A stretch of 53,526 nucleotides of DNA. Source: Candidatus Methanoperedens sp. (GTDB taxonomy: Archaea; Halobacteriota; Methanosarcinia; Methanosarcinales; Methanoperedenaceae). Of this stretch, positions 7,676 through 16,783 are shown piece by piece; within the stretch, counting starts at the first letter, position 1, and each line of letters opens with the position of its first letter. The notes under the pieces are model-generated. The model had not been told where the DNA came from, did no database searches, and saw only the letters and a list, made by a program, of their open reading frames with translations. The DNA is taken from the NCBI GenBank assembly GCA_028715885.1, contig JAQUQX010000009.1, positions 1 to 53,526 of the forward strand, in the 5' to 3' direction. A program made the position numbers and the translations under genes.

Positions 7676-9850
7676 TCATTTTTTTACTTTACTTTTTCTT
7701 ATATCGTTAAAAAAATTCATTAATGAATACTTGACGCGTTCAGGCGCCACATCAACGATTTCGGCGCGCTCTTCTTCCGGAAATATATTGAATACCGAAT
7801 ACTTTCCCATTTTCTTAACTGATGAGGATGCATAGCGAGCATCAAGCAACACCCTTGCACCATAGTCGTCAGGCGAGCGCACCACCCTGCCAAGAGCCTG
7901 CCTTACTCTTCTTATTGTGGGGATTTCAATCGCATAATCCCAGCCGTGCCCGAATTCTGCTTCGTAAGCAGATTCAATCGCCCGCATCCTGTCGTTAAGA
8001 GCCGGGTATCCTACGCCAACGATTACCACAGTCCTGCCTCGTCCGTTCTTGTAATCAACCCCTTCTGTGAGCGTGCCCCACATATAGGAAATAAGCACAG
8101 CCTTCTTTCCCGCTTCCCCTATCCTGAAGAATTCATCCCTGATTTGCTGCGCCGAAACTCCGACCTCGTCAAGGAAAACAGGAACATCGCATTTAAGCCT
8201 GTTTTTGTACTGTACGGCTTCATTGAAGCTCGGGAAAAAGATAAGCACATTCCCGTCCGACTGCTCTATTATATCGCCCAGAACTCTTGTTATCAGCTCC
8301 TTTGTTTCCTGGGTGTCCCTGTCCCGGGCAAACAGTGGAGGAACCTGGACTGCAATGGTCTGGCGCCTTTCCCTGGGGAAACTCAGACCGAAAGCCAGTT
8401 CACGGGTTTCGCGCGCTATGCCCAGCGTTGTTTTGATAGTCTCAAACGGCGCAAGCGTGGCAGACATCAGCACGCCTGCATGGACTGAATTAAATATGGG
8501 CGCTGTAACATTCTTTGGTATGCAGGTGAATAATTCAAGCCGCCCGTAAATCTCGGTATTCTGCCGCCTGACGCTTAAAACCGGGTAATAAGCCCTGTCG
8601 TTTGAGAATTTTAAGTAACTGGATAAGAAACCCGCCGTTACAAGCACGCTGGATGTTTTTTTGACAGGGCTTTTCCCTTCGGTGAATTGTTTCTCATAGA
8701 AAGCATCAATGGTTAATCCGAAGCTCCTCATGTGTTCAACCGATTCTTGCGGTTTTTTAATTCCCGCATTGCCCAGAGCCTTGAGAAGCTTAATCCTGAA
8801 CATATCAACCCGTTCCTCGGGGTCTGCTATACGAATGTCGTACCAGTCGCCACCCACCCTCTCGCGCTCCCCGAACCTTGTATTAAACCTGTTATTGTAT
8901 GTGGATTTCAATGTCTCCAGAAAAACGCTAAGAAGAAGTTCAATATCCTGAGAAGGCGCTGTATCCATATTTGCCTCGTACTCGTCAAGCGCCCTGTTTA
9001 CTGTCAGCTCCGTGAGGGTCATTGATGAATGCGAACGCGCGGCAGATTCGATGTTATGCGCCTCATCAAAAATCACTATGAGATCGCTCAGGCTTTTATC
9101 CATCCATCCCAGCACATTGGTGCGGATGTCTTCATTGAGAAAATGATGGTAATTACATATCAGGAGATCCGCTTCTTTCATGAAGCGTTTTAACAATTCA
9201 TACCCGCAGCTATTATTTGATAATGCCCACTCAGCCACCTCTTCTGGAGTGCGCACACCGGAAAAAAGCCATTTTCTAAAATCATCATTGTCGCTCTTTA
9301 GAAGTTCAAGAAGCATATCGCATGAATTTTTCCTGGTATCATTGAGCTTTTGCTCTTCCTTATCAAATTCCCTGCCCAGCTCCCTCTGGACCTCGATTAA
9401 ATCTGTATCTTTAGAGCGCTTCAGTTTGTCTTTAACCGATTTAATTTCGTTTTTCAAATGTCCTATGTCTTTTTCCTGTTCAACCAGTTTGTACGTATTT
9501 TCCCTGAGTAAACTGCATGTGTCGTAATCCATGTTCGGTCTGGGACACATCAGCATCTTACCTTTGAGGACGACGACTTTAATATCTGTCTGTTTTTTTA
9601 TTTCCCGCGCCTCTTCAATGAACTGCGCCATCTGCTGGTGGACGTTGGTGGCAATTACCACCGTCTTTTTCTCGGTTTTTGCGATATGCAGCGCAGGCGC
9701 AAGGGCGCTCAGTGTTTTTCCCGTCCCGCATGCGCCTTCAAACAACACAATCTGCTTCTTTATTAAAGCCTCATGGATGGCGTCCATCGCTTCAAGCTGG
9801 TTTGGATAGTACGAACTCTTCGGAAAATAGCGGAGGTAGTCCTGTTTCAT
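7676..9850 (-). CDS. XPD/Rad3-like iron-sulfur DNA helicase
   Basis: 724 residues of superfamily 2. Walker A is GACGTGKT at 39-46, the DEAH box is at 262-265, and motif VI is QALGRVVRSPDDYG near the end. Cysteines at 102, 112, 177 and 215 sit between motifs I and II where XPD-family helicases bind a 4Fe-4S cluster. A long charged coiled-coil insertion (about 118-175) lies inside this iron-sulfur region and makes the protein longer than typical archaeal XPD (550-650). It is expected to unwind DNA 5' to 3' in repair. A DinG-like role is the alternative. Confidence 0.85.
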   Translation of the reverse strand: MKQDYLRYFPKSSYYPNQLEAMDAIHEALIKKQIVLFEGACGTGKTLSALAPALHIAKTEKKTVVIATNVHQQMAQFIEEAREIKKQTDIKVVVLKGKMLMCPRPNMDYDTCSLLRENTYKLVEQEKDIGHLKNEIKSVKDKLKRSKDTDLIEVQRELGREFDKEEQKLNDTRKNSCDMLLELLKSDNDDFRKWLFSGVRTPEEVAEWALSNNSCGYELLKRFMKEADLLICNYHHFLNEDIRTNVLGWMDKSLSDLIVIFDEAHNIESAARSHSSMTLTELTVNRALDEYEANMDTAPSQDIELLLSVFLETLKSTYNNRFNTRFGERERVGGDWYDIRIADPEERVDMFRIKLLKALGNAGIKKPQESVEHMRSFGLTIDAFYEKQFTEGKSPVKKTSSVLVTAGFLSSYLKFSNDRAYYPVLSVRRQNTEIYGRLELFTCIPKNVTAPIFNSVHAGVLMSATLAPFETIKTTLGIARETRELAFGLSFPRERRQTIAVQVPPLFARDRDTQETKELITRVLGDIIEQSDGNVLIFFPSFNEAVQYKNRLKCDVPVFLDEVGVSAQQIRDEFFRIGEAGKKAVLISYMWGTLTEGVDYKNGRGRTVVIVGVGYPALNDRMRAIESAYEAEFGHGWDYAIEIPTIRRVRQALGRVVRSPDDYGARVLLDARYASSSVKKMGKYSVFNIFPEEERAEIVDVAPERVKYSLMNFFNDIRKSKVKK

Positions 9851-9918
9851 CAGCGGCTATAAGAAGCAGGCATGATATAAACAGTGCGATTGGAAAGCAA
9901 ACGTTCCAGTACTAACCG

Positions 9919-9941
9919 AGTAGTACTGAAATAGTACTACT
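9919..9941. promoter_or_regulatory. Perfect inverted repeat in divergent promoter region
   Basis: AGTAGTACT (9919-9927), five-base spacer, AGTACTACT (9933-9941): a perfect 9-base inverted repeat directly before the TATATATATC string at 9941-9950. A further half-site CAGTACT is at 9908-9914. The cluster lies between the helicase gene (start 9850, minus) and the gene at 9981 (plus), so a dimeric regulator here could control both. Confidence 0.6.
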
Positions 9942-9980
9942 ATATATATCAGTGTTACTACCTTCTTTTGATTAAGAAAA

Positions 9981-10403
9981 ATGGACCAGGTTAAAAAAGC
10001 GGTGGAAAACATGAATTCGATGGCTGTGGTTAGGGCAGATGATGCCTCAAAAATCAAGATAGCACTCCATGATCTGGTAAGATACGGTCACATGACTTTC
10101 GCAGACCATGCAAGAAAACTGGAACCTACTTTTGCGGATAATATTCTTATACATATCATGAAAAGCCCGTTAAAAGCATGCTGTTCAGCCGCCGCCATAG
10201 TGCCCCTTGTGGACCAGGCAAGCATCGCAATAGGGAGGCTCCGGAAAATCCACCCGCCAGCGCATGTTATAATCGTAAGCCCAAGACATGAAATATTCCA
10301 CGAACTGGTTAATTACGTGGATATATTGCCCGAGATAGACCTTACATTCGAGCCCAGTGAAGAGTTTCCTGTCGAACAGATGGTTGAAGCACAGGTTTAC
10401 TAA
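9981..10403 (+). CDS. Conserved archaeal protein of unknown function
   Basis: 140 residues; not recognised with confidence. It has a helical front (residues 1-50), a central segment LKACCSAAAIVPLVDQASIA with adjacent cysteines, a beta-alpha unit PPAHVIIVSPRHEIFHELVNY, and an acidic end. The ATG at 9981 lies about 32 bases after a TATATATATC element and has no clear Shine-Dalgarno sequence, so it is probably leaderless. It is divergent from the helicase and upstream of, but separated by 130 bases from, the formylmethanofuran dehydrogenase operon. Confidence 0.65.
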   Translation: MDQVKKAVENMNSMAVVRADDASKIKIALHDLVRYGHMTFADHARKLEPTFADNILIHIMKSPLKACCSAAAIVPLVDQASIAIGRLRKIHPPAHVIIVSPRHEIFHELVNYVDILPEIDLTFEPSEEFPVEQMVEAQVY

Positions 10404-10484
10404 AATATCATTCGTCTTTTTTGTGGTTCCTGACTTTTGCTTACTTTCCGTTTTTGTGAATCGTAACCGAACAAAATCACATAC

Positions 10485-10494
10485 TTTTTAAATA
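10485..10494 (+). promoter_or_regulatory. TATA box of the fwd operon
   Basis: TTTTTAAATA lies about 45 bases before the fwdD start codon, and AAGAGGAT, a ribosome binding site, lies ten bases before the ATG. This gives a short leader of roughly 20 bases. Confidence 0.5.
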
Positions 10495-10536
10495 TGAACG
10501 TAATTACCAATCTTATCATTAAAAAGAGGATATCAG

Positions 10537-10911
10537 ATGACACTAAAAGTAACGCTAATAACAGGACGGACAATCAATCAGGGAGCGACTATTGAAAACA
10601 AGACCTCTTCTGACTATCAGGAAGCAACTGCGTATTGTGAGTTGAATTCGAAGGAGGCGGGGTCTTTAGGCAAACCCGGCAGCCACGTCAGGGTTAAAAC
10701 ACCGCACGGGGATGTTGTTGTGAAATTAAAGGAGAACAACGGCAATCCTGACGGCATTGCATTCATCCCGATGGGTCCCTGGGCTAATGCCGTGGTTGAC
10801 CCCGACACCAAAGGCTGCGGGATGCCGGGGTTCAAGGGAATTCCTGCCGAGATAGAGGCTACCGGCGACAGGATATTGTTAATGAAAGAACTGATTGCGA
10901 GGTATAAGTAA
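10537..10911 (+). CDS. fwdD: Formylmethanofuran dehydrogenase subunit D
   Basis: 124 residues, the molybdopterin dinucleotide-binding beta-barrel subunit that in other oxidoreductases is the C-terminal domain of the catalytic chain. Recognisable stretches are TLITGRTINQG at the front, GSHVRVKTPHGDVVVKL and the family motif MGPWANAVVDPDTKGCGMPGF. With FwdB it encloses the tungsten or molybdenum pterin cofactor. First gene of the operon; its TAA shares a base with the fwdB ATG at 10911, so translation is coupled. Confidence 0.95.
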   Translation: MTLKVTLITGRTINQGATIENKTSSDYQEATAYCELNSKEAGSLGKPGSHVRVKTPHGDVVVKLKENNGNPDGIAFIPMGPWANAVVDPDTKGCGMPGFKGIPAEIEATGDRILLMKELIARYK

Positions 10912-12212
10912 TGTCTAACGTAATAACCGATGCTCTCTGCCCGTTCTGCGGCTGCATGTGCGACGATATTACAGTTGTGGTAGAGAACAACAAAATAATT
11001 GAAGCAAAACACGCATGTAAGATTGGCGCGGCAAAAATAATGGGGCACCACAGGATAAAAGCGCCGATGATGAGAAAAGACAAAAATGCTGATTTTAAAG
11101 AGGTATCCTACGACGAAGCCATTAACGAAGCCGCACGGATGCTCGCGAACTCGAAGAGACCATTGATGTATGGCTGGGCGTCGGTGCTGTGCGAAGTTCA
11201 TAAAAAGGGCATTCTCCTTGCTGAAGAACTCGGCGCAATCATAGACAACACTGCTACCGTGTGCCATGGCCCATCCACGCTTGCGGTACACGAGAAAGGT
11301 TTGCCCACTTCAACTCTCGGTCAGATAAAGAACCGCGCTGATGTTGTGGTATTCTGGGGCAGCAACCCCGTGCATGCCCACCCGAGGCACATGGGGCGTT
11401 ATTCTGTCTTTGCAAAGGGATTTTTCTCGGAAAAAGGAAGAAGGGGGCGCAAGATTATCGTTGTGGATGTCCGCAAAACCGAGACTGCCGGCATGGCAGA
11501 TGAATACATACAGGTGCAGCAGGGCAGCGATTATCTGGTTATATCCGCATTGAGAGCAATACTTGCAGGACAGGCTGCGGTAGTGCCCGATACCGTAGGG
11601 GGCGTCCCGAAAGAGCAGCTTGTGAAACTTGTGGATACCCTGAAAGCAGCAAGGTTCGGTGCCATTTTCTTCGGTATGGGATTAACCCAGAGTATGTCAA
11701 GGTATAAGAATATCGATAATGCCATCTCCCTGACTACAGAATTGAACTCTTTTGGAAAGCATGTAATAATGCCCATGCGCGGACACTACAATGTGACAGG
11801 TTTCGGGCAGGTCTGCGCCTGGGAAACGGGCTATGCCACGGCTGTAGATTTCGCGCGGGGGGCGCCTTATTATAATCCCGGTGAGACCGCCGCCAACGAT
11901 GTGCTTACAAGAAAAGAAACAGACGCAGCTATGATTATAGCAGGAGACGCAGGCGCGCATTTCCCTGCAAATTCCGTGCGCCACCTTGCGAAAATACCTG
12001 TTGTCCAGATAGACCCCTACTGGAATCCCACGACAGAGGTCGCAAACGTGGTGATACCCGTAGCCATCTGCGGCGTTGAGGTGGAGGGTACAGCCTACAG
12101 GATGGACGGCGTATCCCTGCGGTACAGGAAGATGATAGAACCAACGCATCCGACAGACCTTGAAATTCTTGAAAAAATAACAAAGCGCGTCATAGAGATA
12201 AGGGGTGAGTAA
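10911..12212 (+). CDS. fwdB: Formylmethanofuran dehydrogenase subunit B (catalytic)
   Basis: 433 residues. The 4Fe-4S ligands are CPFCGCMCDD near residues 10-17 with C36. The metal-ligating residue is Cys118 in ATVCHGPST, so this is a cysteine rather than a selenocysteine form. The enzyme interconverts CO2 and formate at the W/Mo bis-pterin site; formate is then passed to FwdA for condensation with methanofuran. In methane oxidisers this is the last, CO2-releasing step. It lies between fwdD and fwdA with no gaps. W and Mo isoforms (Fwd/Fmd) cannot be told apart by sequence alone. Confidence 0.95.
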   Translation: MSNVITDALCPFCGCMCDDITVVVENNKIIEAKHACKIGAAKIMGHHRIKAPMMRKDKNADFKEVSYDEAINEAARMLANSKRPLMYGWASVLCEVHKKGILLAEELGAIIDNTATVCHGPSTLAVHEKGLPTSTLGQIKNRADVVVFWGSNPVHAHPRHMGRYSVFAKGFFSEKGRRGRKIIVVDVRKTETAGMADEYIQVQQGSDYLVISALRAILAGQAAVVPDTVGGVPKEQLVKLVDTLKAARFGAIFFGMGLTQSMSRYKNIDNAISLTTELNSFGKHVIMPMRGHYNVTGFGQVCAWETGYATAVDFARGAPYYNPGETAANDVLTRKETDAAMIIAGDAGAHFPANSVRHLAKIPVVQIDPYWNPTTEVANVVIPVAICGVEVEGTAYRMDGVSLRYRKMIEPTHPTDLEILEKITKRVIEIRGE

Positions 12213-12213
12213 C

Positions 12214-13926
12214 ATGGAACTTCTAATAAAGAACGGTGCAGTATTTGACCCTGCCAACGGTATTGCAGGCGATAAAACCGATATTTCAATAAAAGATGGG
12301 AAAATCGTAGATAAGGTGAGCAGCGGCGCTATTGTAATTGATGCAGGCGGAAGGCTTGTCATGCCCGGGGGCGTTGATGCGCATTCCCACATAGCGGGCG
12401 CAAAGGTGAACGTGGGTAGGATAATGCGTCCCGAGGATACCCGCGCCGGGATAAAACCCAGGACAAAAATAACAAGACCGTATACGGGATACACTGTCCC
12501 GAACGTCTATGCCATGGGTTACAGATATGCCCAGATGGGTTATACCACGGTATTCGAAGCTGCGCAGGCTATCATGAAAGCGCGCCACACGCATGAAGAA
12601 CTTGAAGAAATACCGATAATAGACAAGGGCGCTCTCACGCTGTTCGGAAGCAACTGGCCTACAATGGACTATGTCCGCGAGAAGAACATGGATAAGCTTG
12701 CGGCGTATGTGGCGTGGGGTTTGCTTGCAAGCAGGGGATTCGGCATCAAGGTCGTTAATCCCGGCGGCGGCGAGATGTGGGGCTTCGGCAAGAATGTGAC
12801 CGGTCTGGATGATGTAGTCCCGAATTTTGAGGTCACACCGAGAGATATTATAGTATCGCTGATGAAAGTCAATGAGATGCTGGGGCTTCCCCATTCCGTG
12901 CACCTTCACTGCAACAATCTGGGAAAGCCGGGCAATTACAAGACAACGCTTGCGAGCATGGAACTTGCAAAGCAGGTAAAGCCCAGTAAGGACAGGCAGG
13001 TGCTGCATGTCACCCATGTCACATTCAATTGCTGGGGCGGGACTAACTGGGGCGACTTCGAATCAAAAGCAGATGAGATCGCAAATTACCTGAACAACAG
13101 CGAGAATGTTACAACAGATATGGGGCAGCTTATCTTCGGCAGCGCAACTACCATGACTGCTGACGGTCCTGTGCAGTACGCCAATGCGAAACTACTGCAT
13201 GCAAAATGGGCTAACGGCGATGTGGAACTTGAAGATGCATCGGGCGTTGTCCCCATCTTCTATGTAAAACAGGTATCAATCCATGCCATTATGTGGGCGA
13301 TGGGACTTGAACTGGCTCTTCTCACAAAAGACCCGTACAAGGTCCTGCTAACCACAGACCACCCCAACGGCGGACCTTTTGTGAATTATCCTGAGGTCAT
13401 AGCCCTTCTCATGAGCAACAAGAAGCGCCAGGAGGAAATCAAGACGCTCCATGAGGCTGTTCATAAGAGAACAAAGATTCCTGGAATCGAGCGCGAACTT
13501 GGCTTTAACGATATAGCGATAATGACAAGAGCAGGCTCGGCAAAGGTGCTCGGGCTCCTCGATACTAAAGGGCATCTCGGCGTTGGCGCGGACGCCGATG
13601 TCTCCATATACGACATCAAACCCGACCAGACAGACCCCTCTGCGGAGCACGCAAAGATAAAGAGCGCGTTCCAATCAGCAGCCTATACAATAAAAGGCGG
13701 CAATGTTGTGGTGAAAGACGGTCAGATTACCGCCACCCCGATGGGCAGGACTTTCTGGGTAGATGCATCTGTGCCTGATGAACAAAAAGAAATAATGATG
13801 AAAGACATACGTATGAAATTCAAGAATTATTACTCCATAAACCTTGCAAACTACATGGTGCAGGATGCATACCTCACACATCCCTATGTTGTCAGGGCTG
13901 GGGTAATCCCTGTGGAGGTGAGCTAA
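12214..13926 (+). CDS. fwdA: Formylmethanofuran dehydrogenase subunit A
   Basis: 570 residues from ATG 12214, preceded by GGGGTGAG; a GTG three codons earlier is possible but overlaps fwdB. It is an amidohydrolase with a dinuclear metal site: H57-S-H59, the lysine expected to be carboxylated (K179 in FGIKVVNPGG) and D382 in TTDHPNGGP. It condenses formate with methanofuran or hydrolyses formylmethanofuran in reverse. Length and all ligands match the family. It joins fwdC with no spacer. Confidence 0.95.
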   Translation: MELLIKNGAVFDPANGIAGDKTDISIKDGKIVDKVSSGAIVIDAGGRLVMPGGVDAHSHIAGAKVNVGRIMRPEDTRAGIKPRTKITRPYTGYTVPNVYAMGYRYAQMGYTTVFEAAQAIMKARHTHEELEEIPIIDKGALTLFGSNWPTMDYVREKNMDKLAAYVAWGLLASRGFGIKVVNPGGGEMWGFGKNVTGLDDVVPNFEVTPRDIIVSLMKVNEMLGLPHSVHLHCNNLGKPGNYKTTLASMELAKQVKPSKDRQVLHVTHVTFNCWGGTNWGDFESKADEIANYLNNSENVTTDMGQLIFGSATTMTADGPVQYANAKLLHAKWANGDVELEDASGVVPIFYVKQVSIHAIMWAMGLELALLTKDPYKVLLTTDHPNGGPFVNYPEVIALLMSNKKRQEEIKTLHEAVHKRTKIPGIERELGFNDIAIMTRAGSAKVLGLLDTKGHLGVGADADVSIYDIKPDQTDPSAEHAKIKSAFQSAAYTIKGGNVVVKDGQITATPMGRTFWVDASVPDEQKEIMMKDIRMKFKNYYSINLANYMVQDAYLTHPYVVRAGVIPVEVS

Positions 13927-14685
13927 ATGCAGACAGTTGCAATTAAACCCAAAAACGGGATTAAGATTTCAGCAGAGGCGGAAAACATTTCACCTGATAA
14001 ATTCGCCGGGAAATCCGAAAAAGACATACAGTCGCTTGAAGCATGGATGGGAAACCAGAAGACCACGCTTGGTGAGCTTTTCACGATAAAAGCTGAGGGA
14101 ACTGGTGCCGTTGCTGATGTGAAGGTCGTAATGGAAGGAGACTTCTCGCGCGTGAAAAGGATAGGGGAAGGTATGACAGCCGGACTCGTCATGATCAAGG
14201 GCAACGTGGACATGCACCTTGGCGCAAAGATGAGCGGCGGCAAAATATCCGTAAGCGGAAACGTGGACTCCTGGGCAGGGAGGGAGATGAAGGGCGGGGA
14301 GCTTATTATCGAAGGAAACGCAGGTTATTATCTTGGCGCGGGATACCGCGGCGAGACCTGCGGAATGCGCGGCGGCAAGATAACCGTTCTGGGCAGCGCG
14401 CTTGACTTCCTGGGTGAGCACATGTGCGGCGGCGAGATCATCGTGAAAGGCAATGCCGGCATACTTGCGGGATTGAGCAACAACGGAGGCAAGATTGTAA
14501 TCGAGGGCAGCACCAGCAGACCTGGAAGTGAAATGGCAAAAGGGACAATAATAGTCGGAAAAGTGGATGAAATGATGCCGGTATTCAAGCTTGAAGGTAC
14601 CGAAGCAGTGGATGGGGTTTCTTACAGGAAATACACAGGCGATGTTATTGTGAATGGGAAGGGTGTGCTGTACGTGAAGGAATGA
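13927..14685 (+). CDS. fwdC: Formylmethanofuran dehydrogenase subunit C
   Basis: 252 residues forming a right-handed beta-helix, visible as repeated G-x-x-x-x-G-G-x-I turns (HLGAKMSGGKISVSG, WAGREMKGGELIIEG, YLGAGYRGETCGM, FLGEHMCGGEIIVKG, LAGLSNNGGKIVIEG), as in the C domain of glutamate synthase. It is the structural subunit on which FwdA and FwdB/D dock. The start codon follows the fwdA stop directly. No E, F, G or H subunit gene follows; the polyferredoxin and electron-delivery genes must lie elsewhere. Confidence 0.94.
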   Translation: MQTVAIKPKNGIKISAEAENISPDKFAGKSEKDIQSLEAWMGNQKTTLGELFTIKAEGTGAVADVKVVMEGDFSRVKRIGEGMTAGLVMIKGNVDMHLGAKMSGGKISVSGNVDSWAGREMKGGELIIEGNAGYYLGAGYRGETCGMRGGKITVLGSALDFLGEHMCGGEIIVKGNAGILAGLSNNGGKIVIEGSTSRPGSEMAKGTIIVGKVDEMMPVFKLEGTEAVDGVSYRKYTGDVIVNGKGVLYVKE

Positions 14686-14818
14686 GGAAATTTTACTCTT
14701 TTTTGTTTATTTTTTGGTTCACCCAAACCTTTATTTAAGAGTAGTAACAAACATATTCGTAATGGTACGAATTAGTGGTGATAGGAAAGTGTTATAAGTA
14801 CCAGAAACAATATAATAT

Positions 14819-15670
14819 ATGATAGTTATGATAATGATAACTGCAATCGTGACAATGATGGTCACTGCCATCATAACCACTGTGGCACGTTATGTTGCCT
14901 GGCAGATATCCGTTGTAGGTGACCCTTTTTATAGATTTGTAATATGGCATTTAATACTATTTACAATTGTACTGGCTCTTTTCTATGATAGCAGGCAGGG
15001 ATTCAAGAAATCAATATCAATCCTGGGATATATTGCCGAAAAATTCAATACAACAAACCGCACAGCCAAAGTAAACGCAACCATGTCCATATACAGGGAA
15101 CATTCCAAAAAATTCACTCTCAGGGCAGTGTTGATGCCGATTGCGATAACCCTGTTCGTAGCATATATCCTGTCATCACACATGCTATTCTTTGCTATAG
15201 TAACGTCTGGTTCGATGGAACCTACCTTCAAGAAAGGCGACCTTGTCTTTATGCAGAACGTTTTAGTAAAACCAAAGGTAGGGGATATAATTATATTCCC
15301 TGACCCACAGGGATCCATGGTTGGAAGCGGAACTGTTACCGTCACACACAGGGTCGTAGAACTATCGGGAGATATTCTAAGGACTAAGGGTGACAACAAC
15401 CCTACGCTGGATACATGGAAAGTTGACAAAGAGAAGGTACTTGGAAAAGCTATTATTTTGAATAACAAACCTTTTGTTTTAAAAGACGTTGGAGGATATT
15501 TCTTACTGGATTACAGGACTACTCAGTATAGCGCTGAATTCATTGCAATTTCAAAGACGATTCAGAACATGAGAACTATGGGTATTATGATATTCTTTGT
15601 TTGCCTTATAGTCTATTTGTTCCTCTCAATAAAAGATGCTCGTTCTTCACGACATTTTAGAAGCAGATAA
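14819..15670 (+). CDS. Signal peptidase I, archaeal/Sec11 type
   Basis: 283 residues. The S26 catalytic region has SGSMEP with nucleophile S132, the box THRV with H177 (Sec11-type His instead of bacterial Lys) and KGDNN with D192. Two hydrophobic segments precede it (about 5-22 and 38-55), a third leads into the active site (104-128), and one closes the protein (254-275), so it is longer than the usual 150-200 residue archaeal form. It removes signal peptides from exported proteins. It lies 105 bases before a unit containing an exported surface protein and an exported cytochrome, which may be its clients. Confidence 0.88.
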   Translation: MIVMIMITAIVTMMVTAIITTVARYVAWQISVVGDPFYRFVIWHLILFTIVLALFYDSRQGFKKSISILGYIAEKFNTTNRTAKVNATMSIYREHSKKFTLRAVLMPIAITLFVAYILSSHMLFFAIVTSGSMEPTFKKGDLVFMQNVLVKPKVGDIIIFPDPQGSMVGSGTVTVTHRVVELSGDILRTKGDNNPTLDTWKVDKEKVLGKAIILNNKPFVLKDVGGYFLLDYRTTQYSAEFIAISKTIQNMRTMGIMIFFVCLIVYLFLSIKDARSSRHFRSR

Positions 15671-15775
15671 ATACATGAGTATCATGAGTTTTTTTCATAA
15701 GGTTTATTAACCAGTCCAGTGATTTATTTCACAAATGTTTTTAACTTAATAGTTAGGTTAAGCGAGAGATAGAAT

Positions 15776-16774
15776 TTGGCGAATCTAGAGAAAATAATCA
15801 GTAAATTAATCAGCAAACCTGAGTCCTACACGCTCCAGAGGGACACGCTTGATTCATATTTAGAAAGACATAAACTGTTACTCAACCCTTTCGCTGACAA
15901 GATTGTTAATGATAAAATGTTCATCAATAAAGATGAAGTTGTCTGCAACAGGATAATGCGGGCTGCAAGGCATAACCAGTCAAGCCTGATAATACTGATG
16001 GGTCCTACAGGTTCGGGGAAAAGCGAAAATGCCGATTTTATTGTGAGAAACCTGCCCGAAGATTTTGTTTTCTGGTATAACCAGGTGTATGGTCAGAATT
16101 CAGTCCAGCTTGCCACATCGATAATAGGCGACCTTGACCCCAACTATCTGGCAAGATTATCTACGGCTGACAGGGAAATGATTCTTGATATTTATAACGA
16201 TGTATTGAAAGCTATTGTCAGGAATAACAAGAAATTATTCTGTATATTTGACCAGGGAGAGCATTTTTCAAAAGATGCATTTGAACTTGTTACCAATTCA
16301 ACAAATCCTTATTACGCTGCAAACAGGGCATTTACTGGATTGATTCTTGCGGTGCCGCGTTTTGAAAAACAAATCGAAGAATGGACTGAAAACCTTGATA
16401 CCATGTTGAGAAGGGCTCTTATACGCGAATATACCCGACCCTTTACGGTTTCACAGCGTCTTGAATATATTGCCAGAGCTCTCGCATCGAGTAAGAAAGA
16501 AAGCTATCTGGAATTGATGAAAAAGCACGAATTTGACCCATTCGATGATGATGCGATTATATATTTAATAGAAAAGAGCGACGGGCACCCCAGCACTCTT
16601 AATAACCTGTGTTACATTTCTCTGGAATTGGCTTCTGCAATTTCACCGGACGCTATTATAACAGAATCTGTGGTTGAAGAAGCATGGACCAAATTCCCCA
16701 ATAAAAGAATCCATCAGGAAGCTATAAAATGGTATAAGGAAAAAGGTCTATACCAAAAACAAGAAGACATATAG
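15776..16774 (+). CDS. P-loop ATPase, AAA+/TniB-like
   Basis: 332 residues from a TTG start preceded by GCGAGAGAT. Walker A is GPTGSGKS at 76-83 and the probable Walker B strand is KLFCIFDQGEH (153-163), ending D-Q rather than D-E. The C-terminal third is helical, with a lid-like segment around YLIEKSDGHPSTLNN resembling sensor-2 regions of ORC/Cdc6 and ExeA/TniB-type ATPases. No signal peptide or membrane segment. It is the first of four closely packed genes leading to a hexaheme cytochrome; the gap to the next gene is nine bases. Its role there is unknown; energy-driven assembly or gating of the membrane partner is a reasonable guess. Confidence 0.72.
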   Translation: MANLEKIISKLISKPESYTLQRDTLDSYLERHKLLLNPFADKIVNDKMFINKDEVVCNRIMRAARHNQSSLIILMGPTGSGKSENADFIVRNLPEDFVFWYNQVYGQNSVQLATSIIGDLDPNYLARLSTADREMILDIYNDVLKAIVRNNKKLFCIFDQGEHFSKDAFELVTNSTNPYYAANRAFTGLILAVPRFEKQIEEWTENLDTMLRRALIREYTRPFTVSQRLEYIARALASSKKESYLELMKKHEFDPFDDDAIIYLIEKSDGHPSTLNNLCYISLELASAISPDAIITESVVEEAWTKFPNKRIHQEAIKWYKEKGLYQKQEDI

Positions 16775-16783
16775 ACGGTACCA

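Noticed and set aside
10617-11291. 224-codon minus-strand frame across fwdD/fwdB
   Set aside because: Antisense to two clearly identified genes.
10911-12212. Selenocysteine form of FwdB
   Set aside because: The metal-ligating position is encoded by TGC (Cys118), and there is no in-frame TGA in the gene.
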